A stretch of DNA of 64,000 nt from Campanula takesimana. Lineage: Eukaryota; Streptophyta; Magnoliopsida; Asterales; Campanulaceae. Where the stretch lies: positions 2,480,001-2,544,000 of the forward strand of contig JAOWBW010000006.1 of NCBI GenBank assembly GCA_026119855.1, given 5' to 3'. Of the stretch, positions 1 through 10,388 are shown one piece after another. Position 1 is the stretch's first letter. Each line of letters opens with the position of its first letter. The notes below the pieces were generated by a model that worked only from the letters and a program-made list of their open reading frames with translations, did not search any database and was not told the origin of the DNA. Position numbers and translations under genes: made by a program.

Positions 1-520
1 GCAGCTATAGGTCCGTCCCGTTCCTTCTTCACCATTTTGAGTCCAAAGCCCTTCCTTTTGACATCTGTATCCTGTACTACAAAAACACTCCACAAACGCC
101 ATTAGACACTAATTAACTCAAGGATTAGCCAAAGAATAAGCTTGAAAGTACACCATTTGGATGTGTAGAAACACATCCATCAATGGGGAGCATCACACCA
201 ACCAACTTAAGTTGGCACACTACATTCTGGGTAGCATTTGAAGAAAAGAAAACTAGTACTTTATGTAAACATCAATGTGAGGGAAATTTGGTCACTGCAC
301 TCTTTTGCCAGTTTCTTTCCCTTATTAAATATGACAGAACTTTGAGGCATGTTGAAACAAAAACCTTACTAGCAAGGGCTTGCAATTCGATGGACAATTA
401 CCAAACAGACCTTTGTAGAACCTTATGCATCACATAAAAGAAAGGAGTAGAGTCTAGACCTACAAGAGTTGCAACAGCATTTGGATAATGCTTACGGGAT
501 GAAGGTTCGTTTTGCTTCTA
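1..520. other. Probable intron of the Nudix gene, no exon recognised
   Basis: The first visible Nudix exon begins at 1322 behind a splice acceptor, so this stretch should lie in the preceding intron. I looked for the Nudix-box exon (the GG-REL-EE-G signature) on the + strand and did not find it. It probably lies upstream of the window. The short open frame at 183-437 has no recognisable similarity. Confidence 0.4.
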
Positions 521-996
521 CTCCATCCGTCCTAAAATGATCTTCCCGCTTTTTTTTTTTCCTTTTTTCGTTTCAACGAATGAACTTTTAGCAATAATAT
601 ATAGGTTGATTTAATTATCCTAATGAAAACCTAAAACTTGTAATTGGTACACCATCATTAATACTATCAATAATAAGTTCTAAATTTTCATTAGGATAAT
701 TAAATCAACCTAGAAGGGGAGCCTTGGTACACCGGTTAAGGTGTTGCCGTGTGACCTGGAGGTCATGGGTTCAAGTCCTGGAAGCAGCCTCTTGCAATGC
801 AAGGTAAGGTTTGCCTACATTTCACCCTTGTGGTGGGGACCCTTCCCCGGACCCTCGCTATGCGGGGATGCCTTGTGCACCGGGCTGCCCTAAAAAAAAA
901 AAAAAAAAAAATAATTAAATCAACCTAGCATTATTGCTCGAATTAATTCATAGAAACGGCAAAAAAATTGGAAAGATCATTCTGGGATGGAGGGAG
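521..996. mobile_element. Stowaway-type MITE split by a SINE
   Basis: The ends are inverted repeats: CTCCATCCGTCCTAAAATGA on the left and the complement of TCATTCTGGGATGGAGGGAG on the right, flanked by TA at 519-520 and 997-998. The arms fold along most of their length, for example about 571-600 against 930-960 and 601-628 against 686-712. TA duplication and CTCC(A/C)TCCGTCC ends are the Stowaway (Tc1/mariner) signature. The MITE has no coding capacity. The SINE at 714-910 landed in its right arm, so without it the MITE would be about 260 bp. Confidence 0.85.
714..910 (+). mobile_element. Au-type tRNA-derived SINE
   Basis: The 5' part has a tRNA-like promoter: an A box near 724-740 and a B box with GGTTCAAGTCC near 769-779. 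The body contains the CCTTCCCCGGACCC and GTGCACCGGGCTGCCC blocks known from Au SINEs. The element ends in about 20 A residues and is flanked by an 18-bp target duplication, ATAATTAAATCAACCTAG, at 696-713 and 911-928. From memory, Au copies usually end in a T-rich tract after GGGCTGCCC, so the A tail is a variant to check. The intact duplication suggests a fairly recent insertion. Confidence 0.88.
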
Positions 997-1321
997 TATA
1001 TGTGCTGGCGTCACTTGCACCATATGTCAGAAAGATTGAACGGGTAAACTAGGTAACACCTCAGTGTATGATAACACTGTGACATAAAGTGTTCGCTTGG
1101 TAGACATAGATAGGCCTTCTACAACAGCCTAAGCTATTAGAGTTTAACTAAAGACATATGCGATGACATTGATAATACCAACGCCTTCATCAAAAAACAC
1201 TGTACCTTGTAATTAACCAAGCACATGGATTTGTTAAACTTTAGGAAAATTTCTTCTTGCTCGACCTAGGATTATGCTAAGAAAAAATATATCCAGTTTC
1301 TCATTTTCATAAATGTTGCAG

Positions 1322-2317
1322 GCACCATATTGGCTGACATATGACTTCCCTTCAGAAGTCAGAGAAAAGCTCAAGCGTGAATGGGGTTCAGACTGGAAAG
1401 GTCAGGCACAGAAGTGGTGAGCCATCTAACTCATTTACTATCTATAGACGCATGAACTGAAGGCTTGAAATCGTTTTATGGTAGTATCAAGCCAACGGTA
1501 GAACAGTTACAAGTCACCAATGTTGAGTTGGTATACTCCCTCCGTCCCGTAAAGATAGTCCCACTTTTTGTGGTTAACTTAAACTAATATAATATATATT
1601 GTTAAAAAAAAAAAACTTAAACTAATATATTTGGAATTGAAAGACTACAACAACAAAGCCTTAGTCCCAAAATGATTTGGGGTACGCTAACATGAATTGT
1701 CATATGGAATCGTCAATGAAAAGAGGCTAGGAATTGAATGAGTAATTTTCCAAATTTAATTCTAAAACTTGTTATTGATGCATCATTAAAAGTACTACCA
1801 ATAACAATTTTTAGGTTTTCAATAATTAGTATTTTCTAAATCTTTAGTCAAAGTTCAATCAAATCAATCCCTAAAAATGTAGGACTGTCTTTATATGGAA
1901 CGGAGGGAGAGTAGTATGGAAGGAAAAGTTTACTGCTGTTTTTTTTTTTTTTTTTTTTTGCAATTATTTTCATGTTTACACTTGTCCGTTACAAATATAC
2001 TAACACCTCTGAAAACTTATGGAATGTAAACCAATAGGTTTCTTTTCAAATTCACTGGAAACGAGGAAGAAATCAATCTTTTGGGTGACGGATCAGAGAA
2101 GCCTGAATTTGGTCAGTGGTCATGGATGTCTCCTGAACAAGTGGTTGATCTCGTGGGTGAATTCTTTCTCTGTCATCTACTTTTACTTGTTTGGAACTCC
2201 AATAAATTTAACCCTGTTATCTAATTAACCTGGTTTCCGACCCCTCTGCAGGCTGTTGATTTCAAGAAACCCGTTTACAAGGAAGTTGTAACAGCCTTCT
2301 CCTCTTATCTGCAGTAG
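1322..2317 (+). CDS. NUDT26: Nudix hydrolase, chloroplast NUDT26/27 type (three 3' exons)
   Basis: Three exons encode the last 91 residues: 1322-1416, 2038-2152 and 2252-2317 (stop TAG). All introns obey GT-AG, and exon phases join without a break. The peptide reads APYWLTYDFPSEVREKLK, then SDWKGQAQKWFLFKFTG, INLLGDGSEKPEFGQWSW and DFKKPVYKEVVTAFSSYLQ. These segments belong to plant Nudix hydrolases that cleave diadenosine polyphosphates and related nucleotides; the WFLFKFTG form is that of the chloroplast NUDT26/27 subgroup. The catalytic Nudix-box exon and the transit peptide lie outside the window, so activity cannot be judged. Both neighbouring introns carry MITEs (521-996 and 1536-1911). 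I am sure of the family and less sure of the exact paralogue. Confidence 0.88.
1576..1629 (+). repeat. 16-bp direct repeats around a 22-bp A-tailed insert
   Basis: AACTTAAACTAATATA occurs at 1576-1591 and exactly again at 1614-1629. The 22 bases between end in 11 A residues. This looks like a target-site duplication around a severely 5'-truncated, poly(A)-primed retroposition (SINE or LINE tail). Confidence 0.6.
1643..1730 (+). mobile_element. SINE 3' fragment with an Angio-domain-like block
   Basis: The run CAACAACAAAGCCTTAGTCC, then a block ending ATTTGGGGTACGCTAACATG, resembles the conserved 3' domain shared by many angiosperm SINEs (the Angio-domain, from memory). No tRNA-like 5' part is seen, so this is a truncated copy. 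Confidence 0.6.
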
Positions 2318-2522
2318 AGCATTGTTCTTCGTTGTTGCTGTCTAGAGGGCAAACCTACAAAAAACAACTCCAGTTATGCAATTTTTTTAGGACCAATCAT
2401 ACATTTGTGTATTTATGCCACTCAAAAAAAAAGGGAGAATTTTGGCTCTTTTTTTTTTGGTTATGGATCAGTTTTATGTACAAGGTTTCAGTTTTATTTA
2501 CAAAATTCAGCTTTAATTGATA
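2318..2522 (+). other. Nudix gene 3' UTR
   Basis: This AT-rich sequence follows the TAG stop. It has no recognisable coding and no clear canonical AATAAA; the next MITE starts at 2523. Confidence 0.4.
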
Positions 2523-2797
2523 CTCCCTCCGTCCCGGAGTAAGAGTTTCACCCCTCATTTGCACGCTTATTAATAAATATTGGATGTGATGTAAATGTTG
2601 TGAGTGTAAAAGTAAAGTATGAGAGAGAATGAGTGGGAGAAAATAGTGAATTGATTGGTGTTGTGAGTATAAAAGTAAAATATGAGAGAGAATGAGTGGG
2701 GTGAATAGTAAAGATTCTTTGCCACTTTAAGAATAAAACTCTTACTCTGGGACGGACCAAAAAGGAAAATGAGACTCTTGCTCTGGGACGGAAGGAG
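2523..2797. mobile_element. Stowaway-like MITE with internal and terminal duplication
   Basis: The left end CTCCCTCCGTCCCGGAGTAA and the right end TTGCTCTGGGACGGAAGGAG are inverted, with TA at 2521-2522 and 2798-2799. Inside, a segment of about 45 bp ending in GAGAGAGAATGAGTGGG is repeated (about 2598-2639 and 2662-2702). The right-end motif CTCTGGGACGGA occurs twice, at 2746 and 2781. Confidence 0.75.
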
Positions 2798-3467
2798 TAC
2801 CATATTTGGTCCCATGTGGAGGAAAAAGAAGAGGGGAGTGAAAATAGCCTATATTTGGTACAAATAATGTACAAATAAGTGAATGAAGTATATTTCTTGG
2901 AATTTTCGACAAGTCAGGCATGACACCACCTTATTGTAGGGCATTGGAGTTTAACTGGAGGCATGCATGCAGTGTGGGTTTGATTTAATCTGAGAGCACC
3001 TTACTTTCTTATGGGGTTAGATTTTGTGTGTGATATTAACCGACATATTTTCAAACCCTAGTCGTTCAGACACATCTTCCGGTTTAATTGGTAGTAGCAA
3101 TGAGGGACCAGAACAATTATCCCAAGATTAGTCTGGCGCAAGCCAGAAACCTAGGCATTAAAAAAAAAAAAAAAATCACAACCTCTATATATTTGGAAGG
3201 GAGGGGCTATTGCCACTACATTTTTTGCTTTTTCACTACATCATTAAATGATTCAAATTTCTTGACTAAATTGAACTTCAATCACATCCTAACTATTTAT
3301 AGATTTTTCATATTTTTAGGTAAGGTTGTTTTATTCTCCTAACTATTCATGGGTTTCCCCTATATTTTTTCTTTTTGTAAGATTTTTTTTTTCTATCAGT
3401 CACCCCGCCAAGAAAAATAAACGCATGATAAATTTTTATGAATAAATTATAAAAGATAAAAACTTAG
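2798..3467. other. No gene recognised
   Basis: AT-rich sequence. An A-run at about 3161-3174 follows a G/C-richer stretch and could be the tail of a retroposed fragment, but I find no duplication or promoter boxes to support that. Confidence 0.3.
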
Positions 3468-4410
3468 GTGAGAACATGGAAAACCCATCTCATGGTAGAG
3501 ACGGTTTTTTTTTACCCGCCCGACCCGACCCGACCCACGAACCGGCTCCCTGCCACGTGGCAGCCTATTATAGGCCCATTTTTATTATTATTATTATTAT
3601 TATTACTATTTGCTTTTTTAAAATTTTTATATTTTTTTTTTGGTTTTTTTCGATTTGTCAAAAGTAATAGTTACTATAACTTGTTCATAAATAAAAGTAA
3701 TATATATATATATATATATACAGAAAAGTAACAGTGTTTTTTTTTATGTTTTCTTCGTTTGCCAAAAGTAATACTTATTACAACTAAAATGTAACGAACG
3801 TATTACTTATATGTAACAGTGTTTATACATAATTTGTAACACATATGTGTAGAAAAGTAATAGTATATCTATATGTTTTCAATAATAAGTTACAATGGGT
3901 TCAATTTATCATGATACATGTAAAAGTATTACATTATCTATAGAAATCTGTTACAATTTCATATACTAAAGTGTTACATTTACTTGTACAAATAATTACA
4001 TTCATGTATATAGGTTGTTATTTTTCAAATGTTACTTTCTTTTAAAAAATAAAATCAAAATACACAATATTTTATATTTTTGCAAAAGCACTATTGCATT
4101 TCAGTATAAATGATAATTACATTTAGATATTGTTTGGGTTACATGTAATTATAGTTAGTATTACATTTGAAAAAATGGGTAAAACGAGCTTTTGTTTTTG
4201 TAAAACAGGTGTTACGTTTACTTATGAACAATGTTACTTTATATGTATACAGTCATTACATTAAGTTATGGTAAGTATTACTTTTGGAAAACGACGGAAA
4301 AGCCGGAAAAAAATATATCTAAAAACTCAAAAAAAAAAATGGGGCCTATGGGTCATGGATCCGGGTCAAAAAAACCGTCTCATAGAAGAGACGGGTTATA
4401 GTGTTCTCAT
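3468..4410. mobile_element. Inverted-repeat element (about 0.94 kb), unclassified
   Basis: The first and last 37 or so bases are imperfect inverted repeats: GTGAGAACA, then CCCATCTCATGGTAGAGACGG on the left, against CCGTCTCATAGAAGAGACGG, then TGTTCTCAT on the right. The interior is AT-rich, contains a (TA)10 run at 3700-3720 and many TTAC/GTAA words, and encodes nothing. I cannot find a convincing target duplication, so the superfamily is open. Confidence 0.6.
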
Positions 4411-5154
4411 GGGAGACTAGCTCATTATAAAATAGATAAGAATTATCTTTAGTAAAGAAAAATTATTCATCTTTCACTAAAGTATATTATATGCAATATT
4501 ATTTCTGTTTATGTACATTTAAACTTTAAAATTTGTCCTTAATGATGGAAATATAGATTATAAAAAGCGGTGAATAAATTTTACAATTTTAAACTATTCA
4601 CCTTAAGTATAAAACTCTTGTTGAGAATTTATTTATAAATATTTTTTCTTGTGAAAAACTGATTTTTTCTAAACAATACAGTAGATTAATTTCTTTTATG
4701 ACTAAAAAATAGTTAGTCAACCAGTAAAAAAATGTTTAAAATTTACTGTTAAACAGATTAAAACAATAAGTTTTAAAACTAAAAAATCTTGAAATGTGAG
4801 ATTTATCAAATAGTAATTTTTCAACTTCAGATGACATACTGACATTTTTAATTAGAATTGTCGCTGTTAAAGTCCTAAAAATCTTTTTCTTTCAAGTGTT
4901 TGGAAAAAAACAAAAAAAACTATTTTTTTTAATACTTATTATCATAATATGCTTCAAATATAATGCTAGTAGGTGAATCTGTCAATGTTTTAGAGAAGTA
5001 AATCCATTTTGAACAATATGTTGTCACTTCCATAACATTACTAACATTACTAAGTATTCTTAATAGAGAAAAAAATAGCAGATTACCGATAGACGGATCC
5101 GTCACGAAGTGATGATATCCGTCACCAAATTTGACGTTCTGACGGAGGTATATG
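4411..5154. other. AT-rich DNA ending in a CCGTCA/TGACGG cluster
   Basis: No coding is seen. From about 5090 to 5145 the words CCGTCA and TGACGG recur. They continue on the other side of the hAT insertion (11166-11366), so the hAT at 5155 landed inside that motif cluster. The 8-bp target copy GGTATATG is at 5147-5154. Confidence 0.4.
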
Positions 5155-5733
5155 TATGGATGGCCAACACCGGTTCCGGTTCGGAACCGGCGGTTCCGGT
5201 TGTCACAATCCGGTTCTGGTACGGTTCCGCGGTACTTTTTTTTTTTTAATCATACAATAATGAATAAAAAACTTAAAAATTATTTCATAAGTGATTTTTT
5301 TTTAAAAAAAAAAAAAAAAGCTAAATCAACATTATATTGAAAAACAAACATAGAAAAAAATAAAATAAATGATAGTATATAAAAGAAAAAAAGGACGGTA
5401 CCCTTTAAATTTTATTAATCAAAGGCAAATTTACAATGAGGGGGACAACCAACCTTGCCCTTTTATAATTATGGGGAGTAAACTGCTTTTCTGCCCCTCG
5501 TACTATGGCCCCAACATCAATTTGACACCCGTACTACTGAAACACCAAATGTATGATGCGTACTATAGTTTTATTAGCAAAATCAACCAATTTACTATTC
5601 AGTTGTTAAATTTTTTTAACGAGTGTTATTTTTTTAATGGACATTAAGTTATTTAAACGAATATTAATAACTTAACGGAAAAATATAGACCATCTTACAT
5701 ACTCCCTCTTTATCTCTCCTCAGCTCAACTCAC

Positions 5734-5910
5734 ATGAATTTTCGTTCAAGGAGTCTCGCCGGCGTGAATTCGTCGACGACGGTAACCGACTCAGTTACAA
5801 CAGAAAGGTCTGACTCCGACTTCGTCGTCATCCTTGCCGCTCTTCTCTGCGCCCTAATTTGCGTCCTCGTCTCTCCGACTTTCGAATTTGTTTCAATTTC
5901 GGATCTGTAA
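5734..5910 (+). pseudogene. Captured 5' fragment of an ATL-type RING-H2 gene
   Basis: An ATG-initiated frame of 58 codons contains a serine/threonine-rich N-terminus followed by SDFVVILAALLCALICVL. This is the membrane segment typical of ATL RING-H2 ubiquitin ligases. After this helix the similarity stops: the GLD motif and the RING finger are absent, and the frame ends at TAA. The fragment fits the start of an ATL coding exon cut at the end of the transmembrane helix. The identification rests on one hydrophobic motif, so it is moderate. Confidence 0.6.
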
Positions 5911-6199
5911 TTTTCAAAATCTGGGATTCGTTTTTTGACTCGTTCATGCTTTAGAAACCCAAAGATCTGGGTTTGTTCCACTTTGTTTTTGATTTCGACT
6001 TTGATTTTTGATTTGGGTTTCGATCTTTGATTTTGATTTCAATTCTGATTTTCGATTTGGGTTTTGAGTTAGGTTCCGATTTTGGATTTCGATTTGGGTG
6101 ACGATTTTGATTTAGTTTTGGCTTTGATTTCGATTTGTTGAAACAAAACAAGATTCTAGTTTGATTTTGATTTAGGGGTTAGGTAGCAGGAGCAGGGAA

Positions 6200-6370
6200 A
6201 TGGTAGTGGTGAAAGCCGGAGACGACGCCATGACCACCGAGAAATTGGGCATCACCATTGTCAACAATCCTCCTGAATCCAAATTCTCCGACCTCGGCGT
6301 CCGTTCATGGCCCAAGTGGGGTTGTCCTCCAAGCAAATTCCCATGGACATATTCTGACAAGGAGACATGT
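6200..6370 (+). pseudogene. Captured fragment of a DUF861-type cupin gene
   Basis: The 57 residues from the ATG at 6200 include EKLGITIVNNPPESKFSDLG, then RSWPKWGCPPSKFPWTY and KETC. This is the highly conserved N-terminal half of small plant RmlC-like cupins (DUF861). In the intact family the KETC block leads into the beta barrel (LLEG and onward). Here the frame diverges right after KETC and stops at 6397, so no cupin barrel can form. The break marks the end of the captured exon. Confidence 0.82.
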
Positions 6371-6439
6371 ACTACTATGGATTTTAGTTTATGGTAATTG
6401 AAATTATCTGGCCACCTCTCTCCCTTTTGGCTGAGATAT

Positions 6440-6637
6440 ACCTTCTCAGTTTGTCCAAGGTCGATGACGGGAATGGAGAGAAGGGTGTCAGAAACTGGGT
6501 AGTCTCCGGCGAGTTCGTCGGAGGGTCTTATGAACATTTGGGGAATCTACTATACCGGAGTCGACTAGGCCTTTGACGCCGGCTTTTGATTCGTCGAAGG
6601 CTTTGAGCTCTTGTAAACGGTCGTAGAACAGTGCCAT
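6440..6637 (-). pseudogene. Captured 5' fragment of an ACC-oxidase-like 2OG dioxygenase gene
   Basis: Reading the - strand from the ATG at 6637 gives MALFYDRLQELKAFDESKAG, then VKGLVDSGIV. After a one-base frame change it continues MFIRPSDELAG and SIPVIDLGQTE. This is the N-terminus of the plant 1-aminocyclopropane-1-carboxylate-oxidase-homologue group of 2-oxoglutarate/Fe(II) dioxygenases. The iron-binding HxD...H core lies far downstream in the family and is absent. The fragment is opposite in strand to the cupin piece, so the two were acquired independently or rearranged. Confidence 0.8.
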
Positions 6638-7044
6638 GTTTGGTTGGTGCGCCGGCTACCGGAATTTGGCTTGTCTTGTAATTGTTTGGTTCCAACCCAG
6701 TATTTGTAAAGTTTAATTCTAACTTTGGTTAAATTATAAACATTTGTTAAAATAAATTAACGTCCGTTAAAAAATATAACGTGTGTTAGAAAAAATTAAC
6801 GATTAAATAGTAAATTGGTTGATTTTGCTAATAAAACTATAGTACGCATCATACATTTGTTGTTTCAACAGTACGAGTGTCAAATTGATGTTGGAGCCAT
6901 AGTACGAGGGGCAGAAAAGCAATTTACTCTAATTATGGGAGGACATTAGGAGCCTTTACCTCTTTTTATTACAAATATTTATCTAAATTCTAATCTATAA
7001 AAAGAAAATACAATAACAATTAAATAAATTACATTTTACTTACC

Positions 7045-10000
7045 TTAATTGCTTCCCGATTTAGTCTCATCAAAGTACTCGTCTAAAACATACTTTGGCG
7101 CCTTGTCTTGCGTTCTTTTTTCCGCTCTAACCCAATCATTCAACAAATTACAAGCTTCGAAACTATCGGATGATAAATTGTGACGATTATGCTCAATATT
7201 CTCACCAATGCTAAACGCTTGCTCCACCGAAACCGTTGATGCGGGACAAGCAAGTACTTCTCTTGCAATTCTAGCAATGATAGGAAAAAGAAATTTGCTT
7301 TGCTTGCCCACCAATTTAAAATATCAAAATCATCTTTATCTTCAAAATCAACGGTTAAATATTTATCAAATTCTCCATTAGCACCGGTAGTACGAGATCG
7401 TCCACTAGTTCCATAGTAGTTTTTAACAAATGATGGTCGTGCTTGTGATGAGGTGGTGCTAAGGAAGGTTGAATATGAGTAGTAGCACTTGGAGTTGGAG
7501 TAGCATCACCATATATTGACTTGTATTCCACAAAAAATTCTAAAAATGCTTGTCTAACACTAGCAACTTTTTGACCAACATTAGGAAAATTGGGATCATT
7601 TAACAAATAAAAGTTTGAATAATAATATTCTAAAAAATGTTTTAAACCCGTCTCTCTAACTCTAGGATCTAATAACTTAGCAACTAAAAAAAGATCGAGG
7701 ATGTCGAGCAAATATTTAACCCACTTTCCTCGCATTCTTAAAACCGCATCTTTAAGAAATCTATAATTTTGAAACTCAGAAAATACACTAGAAATTTCTA
7801 GACAATGATCACGAACTAAATTAGAAGTAGGGAATACGTGGTTGCAATCTCGAATTTCATCAACAAATTCATCATACTCTCACATTCTTCCCATTATTGA
7901 GTATATAAATTTGCACCATAGTTAATGGATCCCAAGAACATGCAAATTTCATTTCTCTAATTCCAAGTTTCTTGTAATACATGAAGGGTAGAATTCCATC
8001 GAGTTGGAACATCCGTTGGGATTTTTTTTGTTTTTTCCCTAGACTTGTGCAATAATGCCTCCATTGCCTTGTGATTTTTGATACTTTCATAATAGTATGA
8101 ACTGCATCTTTAATTAAATTAATAGAAGTATCCAAAGCACGCAAACCATCTTGGACACACAAGTTTAAAATATGACACAAACATCTAATATGAAAAAATC
8201 GACCACCTAATGATGGTTTACAAACTAAAATTAATTCGGGCAAACTAGCGGTATTAGCTCTAACATTAACAAAAGACATTAAAAAAACCTAGCCTGTCAA
8301 ACAAGCGGGTTGGGTCGGGTTGTGGCGGGTTAGCAGGTTAAAGTGGGTCCAACCCGTTAAACCCGTTTAATTTAGCGGGTCAAACGGGTCAGGTAGTTGG
8401 CGGTTCGGGTCGGTCACGGGTCGACCTGTTGCTTTTAGAGGTTTTTTTTTTTTTTGTACAGATCTAAGTAAATTTACATATTTTAATTTTTTACTATTTT
8501 TTTACCTTCAAAACTTAAAAACAATCCATAAATCAAAAAATTGAATACACTCAACTACTGATTAGGATTTGACGCCCTTTCCCTAGCCTGCTGCCCCTAG
8601 TGCCTCTACTCTCTCTGTGCTGGTCTTCCCCATGACTGAAAATTTTAGACTCATTCAATTTTTCAACCCACACACATAGTCACAGGCTCTCATCGTCTCT
8701 CTCTACTCTTTTTTTCTCTTTCTACTTTCTGCATCTCTCTATACTTTCTCTTTACCCAGTTGTATCTAAATCATTTTTTTACTTGAATATGGAGCTTAGA
8801 ATAAGGATCGAACTGTGTGTAAGTTTAAATTTTTTATGGGAGTTATATCTGCCTCTCTACTCTCTCTCTCTCTCTCTCTCTATCTCTTCTTTCTTTCTTT
8901 ACTTTCTCTCTCTAATTTTAGTGTCTCTTTGCTTCCTCTTTACCCAATTTGCACCTAAATCAAAATTTGAAAATCTTTACCTGAGTATGGAGCTTAGGAT
9001 AAAGATCACATTGTGTAGGGTTTGCATTTGAATGAAATTCCGATGTGTTTCACCGGAAAACTCACCGGATTCTGTTGCCGGTGACTGAACTTGTCGGAGT
9101 TTACAACGGAATGTGGCGAACATGAGCCAAAGGCACGAGCGACGGCCGTCGGAAACGAGATCAACAATCGGGTGAGAACTGACCACGGGTTGCAACGGGT
9201 TGGTGGGTTGACCTGCTTTAATCCGCTAAATTTCACGGGTTAAAGCGGGTAACCCGATTAAATTAACGGGTTGGGTTGGGTTGGGTCGGGTAACTAGCAG
9301 GTCGGGTCAGGCGGGTTGATGGGTAATGGGTAATAATTTCCAGGCCTAAAAAAACCTTTCTCAACTAGATTATATTCTTGCAAAATTATTTGTAACATAT
9401 GAGCTATATTATGCGCGGAGTGTGCCTCACCAAATATTCGATATGCAAGTAATGTCTTTTGAATTCTCCAAGAATCATCTATCCAATGGCATGTTACACC
9501 CATAAAAAAATGTCTTATTTTGCTATCGCTCCATATGTCAGAATAAATAGAAAACTTAGATGACAAATGACCAAATGTTTGATATAAAGCATATTTCATT
9601 TCTCCTACTAAATTTTTAATATCACGAGTGAGGGTTGTACGAGCTACTTTCGTAGCGGAGGGATTAAGAGAAAGCCTAATTAATTGTTCATAGTCTTCGT
9701 TATCGGGAAAACTAAAGGGAGGGGATTGCTTACAAACAAATTTAGCCATTTGTTTCCTATGGTTTAAATGATCATATGAAAATAAATTAGAAGAAGTTTG
9801 AGAACACGTACCTTGATTGGGTTGTTGCACAAATCCTTGCAATTGTCTTTGCTTCGAATCTATGCCAAATTCTCAGGGATGATGGTTTCTTGTATGTCGA
9901 TCCATAGTACCGTATCCACCCCCGGTAGAGAATGGAAAAGTTTTTTCACTCCCCTTTGGACAATAGTTGCATATTGCCGTGAAATTCCTACCCGTGCCAT

Positions 10001-10388
10001 CATTGACGAGTTCTTTTCTATAGTGTTTCGTGAAAAATACAGATTCTTGTCTTTTGGATTTAGGAGCTCTCGGGATATTACTTTCTTTACGACGACCCCC
10101 TCCCATTGTGGCTTCCATATTATTGGCATCACTTTCTTGAGTATTTGGAGTTGAACTTGGACCATCTTCAAATGGTTGTGGTGGTGGTGGTGGTGGCGTT
10201 GCAAAATTTGAAACTTCTAGCACTTCGTCGCCTTCATTCCATTCCCCCCACACATTTTCATTTGCTCCCGCAGCGTCCCCTTCAAAATAAAGACCTTCGG
10301 GATCAACAAATGATGGTGGTGGTGGTGGTGCTTGGGATGATGAAATTAATGCTTTGCCCTTACTAGCATTACTCTTGTTGCTTGTCAA
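7045..10388 (-). pseudogene. hAT transposase pseudogene
   Basis: Pieces in order along the - strand: a low-complexity N-terminus and BED-type zinc finger (CNYC ... HTRNHH, 9873-10388); a central part with IYSDIWSD (9349-9842); a core with RCLCHILNLCVQDGL (7872-8279); 7355-7735; and a C-terminal dimerisation domain with CPASTVSVEQAFS (7045-7314). The breaks are a TTG where the family would have ATG, an in-frame TGA at 9873-9875, the 1059-bp insertion at 8290-9348, and frame changes near the insertion and between the last three pieces. The catalytic Asp expected in the D-N-A-S/A-N motif reads V in FVNVRAN. The gene cannot encode an active transposase. Confidence 0.88.
8290..9348. mobile_element. 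Non-autonomous hAT nested in the hAT transposase
   Basis: The element is flanked by the exact 8-bp duplication AAAAAACC (8282-8289 and 9349-9356). Its ends are TAGCCTG and CAGGCCTA (inverted, one mismatch). Both ends are packed with GGGTT/GGGTCGGG words (about 8305-8430 and 9195-9335). The interior has no transposase and includes a (CT)n run near 8860-8882. It interrupts the central part of the older transposase. Confidence 0.88.

Larger units (their letters stand above)
1536..1911. mobile_element. Stowaway-type MITE in the Nudix intron
   Basis: The left end CTCCCTCCGTCCCGT and the right end near 1898-1911 (GGAACGGAGGGAG) are inverted repeats, with TA flanks. Internal sequence also pairs (TAAAGATAGTCC against GGACTGTCTTTA). 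Two secondary insertions lie inside: a 22-bp A-ended insert at 1592-1613 and a SINE 3' fragment at about 1643-1730. The exact right edge is uncertain by about 2 bp. Confidence 0.75.
5476..6929. mobile_element. Pack-MULE with three captured gene fragments
   Basis: Terminal inverted repeats of about 170 bp begin GAGTAAACTGCTTTTCTGCC and end with the complement of GAGTAAATTGCTTTTCTGCC. They continue through ACATCAATTTGACAC and TTTTATTAGCAAAATCAACC. The flanks are a 10-bp duplication, TAATTATGGG (5466-5475 and 6930-6939), as expected for Mutator-like elements. No transposase is present. The interior, about 5720-6680, is G/C-richer than the surroundings and carries fragments of three unrelated host genes (5734-5910, 6200-6370 and 6440-6637). 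About 5920-6170 is a low-complexity GATTT/GGGTTT tract. Confidence 0.88.

Noticed and set aside
714..790. tRNA gene
   Set aside because: A and B promoter boxes are present, but no cloverleaf forms, and the sequence continues into an Au SINE body with tail and target duplication.
3468..3731. Small membrane protein from I/L/F-rich overlapping frames
   Set aside because: The hydrophobic runs come from ATT and TA microsatellites inside an inverted-repeat element; there is no conserved domain.
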